Positions 42,727 through 50,952 of a DNA stretch of 64,000 nt are shown here, in pieces. The stretch lies in NCBI RefSeq assembly GCF_002113375.1, contig NZ_NEHO01000017.1, positions 56,293-120,292 on the forward strand. Direction: 5' to 3'. The translations under genes and the position numbers were made by a program. Origin of the DNA: Pseudomonas sp. R37(2017). Its GTDB lineage: Bacteria; Pseudomonadota; Gammaproteobacteria; Pseudomonadales; Pseudomonadaceae. Numbering within the stretch: the first letter of the stretch is position 1; every line of letters starts with the position of its first letter. The notes beneath the pieces are model-generated. The model worked only from the letters and a program-made list of their open reading frames with translations, did not search any database and was not told the origin of the DNA.

Positions 42727-45050
42727 CAGCGTTTCTTCAACTGCTTGGCATTGGCGAACAGTGAAGCCATGGCATTGTTGCTCGGTGCAGCCGCCGTGGT
42801 TTCCTTGCGCGGAGCGGTGTTCTGGGACTGACGTGGCGCCGACCCCGGACGCGCGCCGCGAGCGCCGTCGATTTTCTCCCCCGGTGTGTCGCTCATGCGC
42901 ATCGACAGGCCCACGCGTTTGCGCGGGATGTCGACTTCCATGACCTTCACTTTCACCACGTCGCCGGCTTTCACCGCTTCGCGCGGATCCTTGATGAACT
43001 TCTCCGAAAGCGCGGAGATATGCACCAAACCGTCCTGATGCACGCCGATGTCGACGAATGCGCCGAATGCGGTCACGTTGGTCACCACACCTTCGAGGAT
43101 CATGCCCGGTTGCAGGTCCTTGAGGTCTTCGACGCCTTCCAGGAACTCGGCGGTCTTGAACTCGGGACGCGGGTCGCGACCTGGCTTGTCCAGTTCCTGA
43201 AGGATGTCGGTGACAGTGGGCAAGCCGAAGGTTTCGTCGGTGAATTTTTTCGGGTCCAGGCGCTTGAGGAAGGCACTGTCGCCAATCAGCGAACGAATAT
43301 CGCGATCAGTCTCGGCGGCGATGCGCTGCACGAGTGGATAGGCTTCCGGGTGCACCGCGGAGGCGTCCAGGGGATTGTCGCCGTTCATCACGCGCAGGAA
43401 TCCGGCCGCCTGCTCGAAGGTTTTTTCGCCCAGGCGCGCGACTTTCTTCAGCGCGGCGCGGGTCTTGAACGCGCCGTGCTCGTCGCGGTGACTGACGATG
43501 TTCTGCGCCAGGGTCGCGTTGAGGCCGGAGATGCGTGCCAGCAACGCTACGGAGGCGGTGTTCACGTCCACGCCGACGGCGTTCACGCAGTCCTCGACCA
43601 CAGCATCCAGGCCGCGCGCCAGTTTCAGTTGTGACACGTCGTGCTGGTACTGGCCGACACCGATGGATTTCGGGTCGATCTTCACCAGTTCAGCCAGTGG
43701 ATCCTGCAGGCGACGGGCAATCGATACCGCGCCACGGATCGACACGTCCAGGTCGGGGAACTCCCTGGCGGCCAATTCCGACGCCGAGTAAACCGAAGCG
43801 CCGGCCTCGGAGACCATGACCTTGGTCATTTTCATCGCTGGATATTTTTTGATCAGATCGGCGGCCAGCTTGTCGGTTTCACGGCTGGCGGTGCCGTTGC
43901 CGATGGCGATCAGGTCCACGGAGTGCTTGGCGCACAGGGCGGCGAGCACGGCGAGGGTCTGGTCCCATTTATTGTGCGGTACGTGCGGGTAAACCGTGGC
44001 GTGATCCAGCAGCTTGCCGGTGGCGTCGACCACGGCCACCTTGCAACCGGTACGCAGGCCAGGGTCGAGGCCCAGGGTGGCGCGCGGGCCGGCCGGGGCC
44101 GACAACAGCAGGTCGTGCAGGTTGTGAGCGAACACGTTGATCGCTTCGGTTTCCGCGCCATCGCGCAGTTCGCCCAGCAGGTCGGTTTCCAGATGGGTGT
44201 AGAGCTTGACCTTCCAGGTCCAGCGCACCACTTCGCCCAGCCATTTGTCGGCAGCGCGGTTCTGGTTCTGGATGCCGACGTGCTGGCCGATCATCCCTTC
44301 GCATGGGTGCATGGTGCCGGGCAGTTCGTCGCCGACTTTCAGCGCGGAGCTGAGAATGCCTTCGTTGCGGCCACGGAAAATCGCCAGCGCGCGGTGCGAA
44401 GGCATGCTTTTGAGCGGTTCGTCGTGTTCGAAGTAGTCGCGGAACTTGGCGCCTTCTTCTTCCTTGCCGGCGATCACGCGGGCACTGAGGGTGGCTTCCT
44501 GCTTGAGGAAGTTGCGCAGCTTTTCCAACAGGCCTGCGTCTTCGGCAAAGCGTTCCATGAGGATGTACTTGGCGCCTTCGAGGGCAGCCTTCACATCGGC
44601 CACGCCTTTTTCCGCGTCGATGAAGCGCGCGGCTTCGGTTTCCGGGCTCAGGGACGGATCGTTGAACAGGCCGTCGGCCAGCTCGCCGAGGCCGGCTTCC
44701 AGGGCGATCTGGCCCTTGGTGCGGCGCTTTTGCTTGTATGGCAGGTACAAGTCTTCGAGACGGGTCTTGGTGTCGGCGAGCTTGATGTCGCGTTCCAGTT
44801 GCGGGGTCAACTTGCCTTGCTCTTCGATGCTGGCAAGGATGCTGATGCGCCGTTCGTCGAGTTCTCGCAGGTAGCGCAGGCGCTCTTCCAGATGACGCAA
44901 TTGCGTATCGTCGAGGCTGCCGGTCACTTCTTTACGGTAACGGGCGATGAAGGGAACGGTAGAGCCTTCATCGAGTAGCGCGACGGCCGCTTCGACCTGT
45001 TGTGGGCGTACACCGAGTTCCTCGGCGATGCGGCTGTTGATGCTGTCCAT
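42726..45050 (-). CDS. tex: Tex-type RNA-binding transcription accessory protein
   Basis: A 774-residue protein with the full Tex architecture: an N-terminal helical region, a YqgF/RNase-H-like domain (RATLGLDPGLRTGCKVAVVDATG near residue 320), tandem helix-hairpin-helix motifs (ISGLNATLAQNIVSHRDEHG near 510) and a C-terminal S1 domain (LEGVVTNVTAFGAFVDIGVHQDGLVHIS near 645). A low-complexity tail follows. Tex proteins bind nucleic acid and influence transcription. The start at 45050 has an AGGTGG site. Confidence 0.95.
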   Translation of the reverse strand: MDSINSRIAEELGVRPQQVEAAVALLDEGSTVPFIARYRKEVTGSLDDTQLRHLEERLRYLRELDERRISILASIEEQGKLTPQLERDIKLADTKTRLEDLYLPYKQKRRTKGQIALEAGLGELADGLFNDPSLSPETEAARFIDAEKGVADVKAALEGAKYILMERFAEDAGLLEKLRNFLKQEATLSARVIAGKEEEGAKFRDYFEHDEPLKSMPSHRALAIFRGRNEGILSSALKVGDELPGTMHPCEGMIGQHVGIQNQNRAADKWLGEVVRWTWKVKLYTHLETDLLGELRDGAETEAINVFAHNLHDLLLSAPAGPRATLGLDPGLRTGCKVAVVDATGKLLDHATVYPHVPHNKWDQTLAVLAALCAKHSVDLIAIGNGTASRETDKLAADLIKKYPAMKMTKVMVSEAGASVYSASELAAREFPDLDVSIRGAVSIARRLQDPLAELVKIDPKSIGVGQYQHDVSQLKLARGLDAVVEDCVNAVGVDVNTASVALLARISGLNATLAQNIVSHRDEHGAFKTRAALKKVARLGEKTFEQAAGFLRVMNGDNPLDASAVHPEAYPLVQRIAAETDRDIRSLIGDSAFLKRLDPKKFTDETFGLPTVTDILQELDKPGRDPRPEFKTAEFLEGVEDLKDLQPGMILEGVVTNVTAFGAFVDIGVHQDGLVHISALSEKFIKDPREAVKAGDVVKVKVMEVDIPRKRVGLSMRMSDTPGEKIDGARGARPGSAPRQSQNTAPRKETTAAAPSNNAMASLFANAKQLKKR

Positions 45051-45411
45051 AAAACCACCTGACAAATTGTGAAAGCAGGCTCGCAGGCGCGGAAACAGGG
45101 CCTTTGCGAGTCTGGTTGAGCGGCCTGGCCAGCGCCGCTGCCTGGGTCGACAGGCATAGCGTTGACCCGTGAAATCGAACAATTACTGCGGACGCGAGCA
45201 AAATAATTCGCATCCCTCTGTAGTACCGGTCTGACGTTGCCTGACACAAAAGGCCGCGCATTATAACCAGCGTTACGGCATTCGGGGGCATCACCGGTTA
45301 CCGGTGCAAAGGCCGGTTTTCTGGCACTAAAGGAAAAATCTGCTAACAATGCACACGGTGCGTGTAACGGTAGCTACGCCATAATGCGCGCCGAGATCAA
45401 AGGAGCATCCA
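45051..45411. other. Divergent promoter region between tex and ompR
   Basis: No gene was found in these 361 bp. A 15-bp palindrome (CACCGGTTACCGGTG, 45292-45306) is the only notable symmetry. The ompR start is preceded by AAAGGAGCATCC. Confidence 0.4.
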
Positions 45412-46152
45412 ATGAGCAGCACTGCACAAACTGCTGAAGGCGAAAAAATTCTTATCGTTGACGACGATCCGGGGCTCAGCAGCCTGCTGGAACGTTTTTT
45501 CGTCAGCAAGGGCTACCGCGCCCGCGCCGTCCCGAACACCGAGCAAATGGATCGCCTGCTGGCGCGCGAAGTGTTCAACCTGGTCGTCCTCGACCTGATG
45601 TTGCCTGGCGAAGACGGCCTGACCGCCTGCCGCCGCCTGCGCAACGCGAACAACCAGATTCCGATCATCATGCTCACCGCCAAGGGCGACGAGCTGAGCC
45701 GGATCAAGGGCCTGGAACTGGGCGCCGACGATTACCTGGCCAAGCCGTTCAACCCCGATGAGCTGATGGCTCGCGTCAAGGCGGTATTGCGTCGCCAGTC
45801 GGCTCCGGTGCCGGGCGCCCCGGGCAGCGAAGACGAAAGCGTGACCTTCGGTGACTACGAGTTATCCCTGGCCACCCGCGAGCTCAAGCGCGGCGAAGAA
45901 GTACACATGCTCACCACCGGCGAGTTCGCGGTACTCAAGGCCCTGGTGATGAACGCGCGTCAGCCGCTGACCCGCGACAAACTGATGAACCTGGCCCGCG
46001 GTCGCGAGTGGGACGCCCTGGAGCGATCCATCGATGTGCAGATTTCCCGACTGCGCCGGATGATCGAGCCCGACCCGTCCAAACCGCGTTATATCCAGAC
46101 TGTCTGGGGCGTGGGTTACGTGTTTGTTCCGGATGGTACCGCCACCAAGTGA
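45412..46152 (+). CDS. ompR: OmpR-family response regulator
   Basis: A 246-residue two-component regulator. The receiver has the acidic pair D18-D19, the phospho-acceptor D61 in VVLDLMLPGEDG and K111 in YLAKPF. The OmpR/PhoB winged helix is at about residues 140-240. The sensor EnvZ is encoded next. In P. aeruginosa this pair is called AmgRS (PA5200-PA5199) and mediates resistance to aminoglycoside-induced envelope stress. Confidence 0.95.
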   Translation: MSSTAQTAEGEKILIVDDDPGLSSLLERFFVSKGYRARAVPNTEQMDRLLAREVFNLVVLDLMLPGEDGLTACRRLRNANNQIPIIMLTAKGDELSRIKGLELGADDYLAKPFNPDELMARVKAVLRRQSAPVPGAPGSEDESVTFGDYELSLATRELKRGEEVHMLTTGEFAVLKALVMNARQPLTRDKLMNLARGREWDALERSIDVQISRLRRMIEPDPSKPRYIQTVWGVGYVFVPDGTATK

Positions 46153-46161
46153 TTGTCGATT

Positions 46162-46259
46162 TGTAGGAGCGGGTCATGCGGACAACGGATCGATCGATCC
46201 TGTCCGCAGACTCGCGATCCGCAATATGCGAGCATCGCTCGCTCCTGCAATGTCTAACG
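46162..46259. repeat. Degenerate REP pair between ompR and envZ
   Basis: TTGTAGGAGCGGG on the left and GCTCGCTCCTGCAA on the right are decayed REP ends. Between them lies a separate inverse pair (GCGGACA / TGTCCGC). It separates the two genes of one signalling system by 114 bp. Confidence 0.65.
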
Positions 46260-46266
46260 GTTATCC

Positions 46267-47580
46267 ATGAAAACCCCCGTTTGGTTCCCCCAGAGCTTTT
46301 TCTCCCGCACCCTTTGGCTGGTGCTCATCGTCGTTCTCTTTTCCAAGGCGCTGACCCTGGTTTATCTGCTGATGAACGAGGATGTGCTGGTGGACCGCCA
46401 GTACAGCCACGGTGTCGCCCTGACGCTGCGTGCCTATTGGGCAGCCGATGAAGAAAACCGAGACAAAATCGCTGGTGCCGTGCCCCTGATACGAGTGGTG
46501 GGGGCGGGAGTGCCGGAGGGCGAGCAACACTGGCCCTACAGTGAGATCTATCAGCGGCAAATGCAGGCTGAGCTGGGGGCTGACACCGAAGTGCGATTGC
46601 GCATGCATGCACCGCCAGCGTTATGGGTTCGAGCGCCAAGCCTGGGTGAGGGTTGGCTCAAGGTTCCCCTGTATCCGCACCCACTGCGCGGTCAGAAAAT
46701 CTGGAACGTGCTTGGCTGGTTCCTTGCCATTGGGTTGCTGTCCACTGCGGCGGCATGGATCTTCGTCAGCCAACTCAACCAGCCATTGAAACGTCTGGTG
46801 TACGCCGCGCGGCAACTGGGTCAGGGCCGCAGCGTGCGCCTGCCGATCAGCGATACACCGAGTGAGATGACCGAGGTTTACCGCGCCTTCAACCAGATGG
46901 CCGAAGACGTCGAACAGGCCGGTCGCGAGCGTGAACTGATGCTGGCCGGGGTTTCCCATGATTTGCGCACGCCGTTGACCCGCTTGCGCCTGTCCCTGGA
47001 GCTGATGGGGGATCGCACCGATCTGACCGACGACATGGTTCGTGACATCGAAGACATGGACGCGATTCTCGATCAATTCCTGGCGTTCATTCGCGACGGG
47101 CGTGACGAGTCGGTAGAAGAAGTTGACCTCAGCGACCTGGTCCGCGAGGTCGCTGCGCCCTACAACCAGAATGAAGAAAAAGTGCGGCTGCGCCTGGAGC
47201 CGATCCAGCCGTTTCCGTTACGTCGTGTGTCGATGAAACGACTGCTGAACAACTTGATCGGCAACGCGTTGCATCACGCGGGCAGCGGTGTGGAAGTGGC
47301 GGCCTATGTCTCGGGTGACATCGCTGCGCCATACGTGGTGCTGAGCGTCATGGACCGTGGCGCCGGGATCGACCCATCGGAACTGGAAGCGATCTTCAAC
47401 CCGTTCACCCGTGGTGACCGCGCGCGCGGCGGCAAGGGCACTGGATTGGGGTTGGCGATCGTCAAGCGAATTGCTTCGATGCATGGCGGGAATGTTGAGC
47501 TGCGTAACCGTTCGGGCGGTGGGCTGGAGGCTCGGGTGCGGTTGCCGCTGGGGTTGATGCTGCCGCGGGATGCGGTTTAA
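46267..47580 (+). CDS. envZ: EnvZ-type sensor histidine kinase
   Basis: A 437-residue inner-membrane kinase. It has two transmembrane helices (about 11-33 and 150-170) around a periplasmic domain of about 115 residues, then a HAMP linker (to about 220). The dimerisation domain has phospho-histidine H231 in AGVSHDLRTPLTRL. The catalytic ATPase domain has RLLNNLIGNALHHAG, MDRGAGID and GKGTGLGLAIVKR. It is the partner of the preceding regulator. Confidence 0.95.
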   Translation: MKTPVWFPQSFFSRTLWLVLIVVLFSKALTLVYLLMNEDVLVDRQYSHGVALTLRAYWAADEENRDKIAGAVPLIRVVGAGVPEGEQHWPYSEIYQRQMQAELGADTEVRLRMHAPPALWVRAPSLGEGWLKVPLYPHPLRGQKIWNVLGWFLAIGLLSTAAAWIFVSQLNQPLKRLVYAARQLGQGRSVRLPISDTPSEMTEVYRAFNQMAEDVEQAGRERELMLAGVSHDLRTPLTRLRLSLELMGDRTDLTDDMVRDIEDMDAILDQFLAFIRDGRDESVEEVDLSDLVREVAAPYNQNEEKVRLRLEPIQPFPLRRVSMKRLLNNLIGNALHHAGSGVEVAAYVSGDIAAPYVVLSVMDRGAGIDPSELEAIFNPFTRGDRARGGKGTGLGLAIVKRIASMHGGNVELRNRSGGGLEARVRLPLGLMLPRDAV

Positions 47581-47581
47581 A

Positions 47582-47663
47582 GGCAGCTTCGAGCGCCAAG
47601 CTTCAAGCTGCAAGAAAAGCGGCTTTTCACTTGCCGCTTAAAGCTTGCAGCTTATAGCTGCTT
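47582..47663. repeat. Self-complementary repeat between convergent genes
   Basis: Several short inverse copies built on AAGCTTCAAGCTGCAAG and CTTGCAGCTTATAGCTG. This is a palindromic family different from the TGTAGGAG REPs. It fills the gap between envZ and rimK and probably serves as a two-way terminator. Confidence 0.6.
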
Positions 47664-48569
47664 TTAGCCCTTCCCTTTGGTCCGCGTCATGTTCGGCCCG
47701 CCGTTCTTCTCCAAATGCTCAATGATGATCCCCGCCACATTCTTCCCGGTGGTGGTCTCGATCCCTTCAAGCCCCGGCGAGGAGTTCACTTCCATCACCA
47801 GCGGCCCGTGATTGGAGCGCAGGATGTCGACACCGGCGACCGCCAGGCCCATGACCTTCGCCGCGCGCAAAGCGGTCATGCGCTCCTCTGGCGTGATCTT
47901 GATCAGGCTCGCGCTGCCACCGCGATGCAGGTTGGAGCGAAACTCGCCGGGTTTGGCCTGGCGCTTCATCGCTGCAATCACCTTGTCACCGACGACGAAG
48001 CAGCGAATGTCCGCGCCGCCGGCTTCCTTGATGTACTCCTGAACCATGATGTTCTGCTTGAGGCCCATGAACGCCTCGATCACCGACTCTGCCGCTGTCG
48101 CGGTTTCACATAGCACCACGCCAATGCCCTGGGTGCCTTCCAGCACCTTGATCACCAACGGCGCGCCGTTGACCATTTCGATCAGGTCGGGAATGTCATC
48201 GGGGGAGTGGGCAAACCCGGTAACCGGCAAACCGATCCCCCGACGGGACAACAATTGCAGTGAGCGCAGCTTGTCCCGCGAACGGGCAATGGCCACCGAT
48301 TCGTTGAGCGGGAATACCCCCATCATTTCGAACTGACGCAGCACCGCGCAACCATAGAACGTCACGGACGCACCGATCCGTGGAATCACCGCATCGAAAC
48401 CCTCCAGTGGCTTTCCGCGGTAGTGGATCTGCGGCTTGTGGCTGGCAATGTTCATGTAGGCGCGCAGGGTATCGACCACCACCATTTCATGACCACGTTC
48501 GGTACCGGCTTCGACCAGGCGACGGGTGGAATACAGACGCGGATTCCGCGACAGCACAGCGATCTTCAT
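47664..48569 (-). CDS. rimK: Ribosomal protein S6 glutamate ligase RimK
   Basis: A 301-residue ATP-grasp ligase. The glycine-rich LVIKVLEGTQGIGVVLCE loop is near residue 135, and the metal-binding VMEVNSSPGLEGIE segment near 259. It adds glutamates to the C-terminus of ribosomal protein S6. In P. fluorescens the rim locus tunes translation in response to c-di-GMP. It overlaps rimB by 4 bp. Confidence 0.94.
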   Translation of the reverse strand: MKIAVLSRNPRLYSTRRLVEAGTERGHEMVVVDTLRAYMNIASHKPQIHYRGKPLEGFDAVIPRIGASVTFYGCAVLRQFEMMGVFPLNESVAIARSRDKLRSLQLLSRRGIGLPVTGFAHSPDDIPDLIEMVNGAPLVIKVLEGTQGIGVVLCETATAAESVIEAFMGLKQNIMVQEYIKEAGGADIRCFVVGDKVIAAMKRQAKPGEFRSNLHRGGSASLIKITPEERMTALRAAKVMGLAVAGVDILRSNHGPLVMEVNSSPGLEGIETTTGKNVAGIIIEHLEKNGGPNMTRTKGKG

Positions 48570-49045
48570 GCAACACCTGTGGAGGAGGTAGATACCGGGA
48601 ACACCGGCTTGTCTTGTACATACTTGATGCCCGGATTGACCACCAACTGGCCGTCGATCAGGGCTTTGGAGCCGAGCAGCAGGCGATAGCGCATGGACTT
48701 GCGGCAGGCGAGCGTGAACTCGACCCGCCAGACCCGATCACCAAGGGCCAGGGTGGTGCTGATCACGTATCGCACCTGCGCGTGACCGTTTGAGCTTTTA
48801 ATGGTTTTCATCGTCACCAGCGGTGCTTCGCAGCGTCGGTGGCGCAGCTGGACGACGGAACCCAGGTGAGCGGTAAAGCGCACCCACTGCTCTCCATCGC
48901 GCTCGAATGGCTCGATTTCAGTGGCGTGGAGGCTTGAGGTGCTGGCACCGGTGTCGATTTTTGCCCGAAGGCCCGCGACTCCCAAATCCGGGAGCGCTAT
49001 CCACTCGCGCAGACCGACAACGGTCAAATGGTCAAATGTCTTCAA
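48566..49045 (-). CDS. rimB: RimB, retropepsin-like putative protease
   Basis: A 159-residue protein of the family annotated as ATP-dependent zinc protease. The pepsin-type active-site motif KIDTGASTSSLHA is near residues 30-42. In P. fluorescens this protein acts with RimK on S6 modification. The start codon is TTG at 49045, overlapping the stop of a short upstream frame, which suggests translational coupling. Confidence 0.85.
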   Translation of the reverse strand: MKTFDHLTVVGLREWIALPDLGVAGLRAKIDTGASTSSLHATEIEPFERDGEQWVRFTAHLGSVVQLRHRRCEAPLVTMKTIKSSNGHAQVRYVISTTLALGDRVWRVEFTLACRKSMRYRLLLGSKALIDGQLVVNPGIKYVQDKPVFPVSTSSTGVA

Positions 49046-49182
49046 TAGTGCTCAACCGGCAGAAACCGCTCGGGCCGCAGGCGGCCAACTTCGCGGTATT
49101 CACGCAGAATAATGATTAAAAGGCGACAGATATCTACAGCCCGAATTTTCAGCCCCGCAAGGTGGTTATGAAATGTCAGCAT
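49042..49182 (-). CDS. Predicted 46-residue protein overlapping the rimB start
   Basis: A short frame that starts MLTFHNHLAGLKIRAVDICR and ends RFLPVEHY. Its TGA shares bases with the TTG start of rimB. It has a hydrophobic stretch (ICRLLIIIL) and a basic tail. GGA lies 7 nt before the ATG, a weak site. It could be a real small protein or just a leader that loads ribosomes for rimB. P. fluorescens has a rimABK locus; I cannot tell whether this frame corresponds to rimA. Confidence 0.4.
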   Translation of the reverse strand: MLTFHNHLAGLKIRAVDICRLLIIILREYREVGRLRPERFLPVEHY

Positions 49183-49261
49183 TGTAGTCCGGGCTGGTGA
49201 AATTCTTGGCACGACAGAAACGGTAGTACAGTTCACCAATATTTCAGAATGAGGAAATTCC

Positions 49262-49666
49262 ATGGCACAAAAAAACGAAGAGGAGGACAAAGTCCGCCTC
49301 GATAAATGGTTGTGGGCTGCACGTTTCTACAAAACCCGTGCCTTGGCCAAGGCGGCGATTGAAAGCGGCAAGGTCCATTACCGGGGCGAGCGCTGCAAGC
49401 CGGGCAAGGAGCCGCGCATCGGCGATGAATTCGAAATCCGTACCGGCTTCGATGAGCGCACGGTGGTGGTCCAGGCGCTGTCCATTGTGCGCCGTGGCGC
49501 ACCAGAAGCTCAGACACTCTATACCGAGACCGAAGCCAGCATCGCCAAGCGCGAAGCCGCCGCGGCCCAGCGCAAGGCGGGCGCGCTGGGTGTGAGCACC
49601 GATGGCAAGCCGAGCAAGAAGCAGCGACGGGATCTGTTCAAGTTTCGCGGCAGCAGCAACGAATAG
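49262..49666 (+). CDS. hslR: Heat-shock protein 15 (ribosome-associated S4 protein)
   Basis: A 134-residue protein with an S4 RNA-binding domain at about residues 10-70 (VRLDKWLWAARFYKTRALAKAAIESGKV) and a basic C-terminal tail. Hsp15 recycles blocked 50S subunits carrying peptidyl-tRNA. The next gene, hslO, is its usual companion in stress response. The start has an AGGAAATTCC context. Confidence 0.92.
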   Translation: MAQKNEEEDKVRLDKWLWAARFYKTRALAKAAIESGKVHYRGERCKPGKEPRIGDEFEIRTGFDERTVVVQALSIVRRGAPEAQTLYTETEASIAKREAAAAQRKAGALGVSTDGKPSKKQRRDLFKFRGSSNE

Positions 49667-49869
49667 TCCCGATTCGGACCCTTTGTCCGGGACCTACTTG
49701 CAATTGCCTGGGCGAGTAACCATATCGGGGGATTCCCCGACGCCGAAGCGAGCCTGCAAATAGCCGCTCGTCGAAAATCACTACAGCATCCGACCCCATG
49801 GGCCATAAAGAGGGCCTACGGCGTCAGAGGCGTTGAATTCCATTTTTTACCATTCAGATACCCAGACTT

Positions 49870-50772
49870 ATGACCGACCTACCGGATACCGACTTCACTC
49901 AACGCTTCATCTTTGATGACAGCGACACCCGTGGCGAGATGGTTTCGCTGGAACTCAGCTACGCCGAAGTCCTGGCCAAACACGCCTATCCAGAGCCGGT
50001 TGCGCAACTGCTCGGCGAACTGATGGCGGCTGCGGCGCTGCTGGTCGGCACCTTGAAGTTCGATGGGTTGCTGATCCTCCAGGCCCGTTCCGAAGGCCCG
50101 ATCCCGCTGCTGATGATCGAGTGCTCCAGCGAGCGCGACATCCGTGGCCTGGCCCGTTACGAGGCGGACCGGATTGCACCTGACGCGACCCTGTCCGACC
50201 TGATGCCGGATGGCTCGTTGACCTTGACCATCGACCCAAGGCAGGGCCAGCGCTACCAGGGTGTCGTCGATCTCGACGGCACGGATCTGTCCGAGTGCTT
50301 TACCAACTACTTCGTCATGTCCCAGCAGATCGGCACGCGCATCACGCTGTGCGCCGATGGCCGCCGTGCCCGCGGCATCCTGCTGCAGCAACTGCCGGCC
50401 GACCGCATCAAGGACGAAGAAGAACGCGCCGCCAACTGGCAGCACCTCTCTGCGCTGACCGGTACGTTGACCGTCGATGAGCTGTTGGGCCTGGACAATG
50501 AAACCGTGCTCCATCGTCTCTACCACGAGGAGCAGGTGCGTCTGTTCGACGTGCAGAAACTGCGCTTCCGTTGCAGCTGTTCCCGTGAACGTTCGGCCAA
50601 TGCGCTGGTCAGTCTTGGTCAGGAAGATGCGCAGAATCTGGTGGTCGAACACGGTGGACACATCGAAATCGACTGTCAGTTCTGCAACCAGCAATACCTG
50701 TTCGATGCCGCCGATGTCGCTCAATTGTTCGCCGGCGCGGGCGTCGAGACGCCGTCAGATACCCGTCACTAA
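49870..50772 (+). CDS. hslO: Redox-regulated chaperone Hsp33
   Basis: A 300-residue holdase. The four zinc-binding cysteines that form the redox switch are C235, C237, C269 and C272 (RCSCSRE and DCQFCNQQY). Oxidation releases zinc and activates the chaperone. The start lacks a strong ribosome-binding site but matches the family N-terminus. The 203 bp between hslR and hslO hold no visible gene. Confidence 0.94.
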   Translation: MTDLPDTDFTQRFIFDDSDTRGEMVSLELSYAEVLAKHAYPEPVAQLLGELMAAAALLVGTLKFDGLLILQARSEGPIPLLMIECSSERDIRGLARYEADRIAPDATLSDLMPDGSLTLTIDPRQGQRYQGVVDLDGTDLSECFTNYFVMSQQIGTRITLCADGRRARGILLQQLPADRIKDEEERAANWQHLSALTGTLTVDELLGLDNETVLHRLYHEEQVRLFDVQKLRFRCSCSRERSANALVSLGQEDAQNLVVEHGGHIEIDCQFCNQQYLFDAADVAQLFAGAGVETPSDTRH

Positions 50773-50884
50773 AACGGTTCAGCGCAGGTAAATTCACTGC
50801 CATGTGCCGGATTAACGCCGTTACGACAGGAGGGGCCTACTTTTTTTGGGCGTTTCTGGCATAATCCGGCCCACTTTTTTCGCG

Positions 50885-50909
50885 GTAGTAGTGCACGACT
50901 TTCTACTAC
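50885..50909 (+). other. Hairpin in the pckA leader
   Basis: GTAGTAG (50885-50891) and CTACTAC (50903-50909) are perfect inverse arms with an 11-nt loop, 43 bp before the pckA start. A possible -10 element (CATAAT, 50860-50865) lies just upstream. It may be an mRNA stem or an operator. Confidence 0.4.
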
Positions 50910-50952
50910 AAAAACGTTTGGAGCACTCGGCCACTGGCCGACGGGGAACCTC

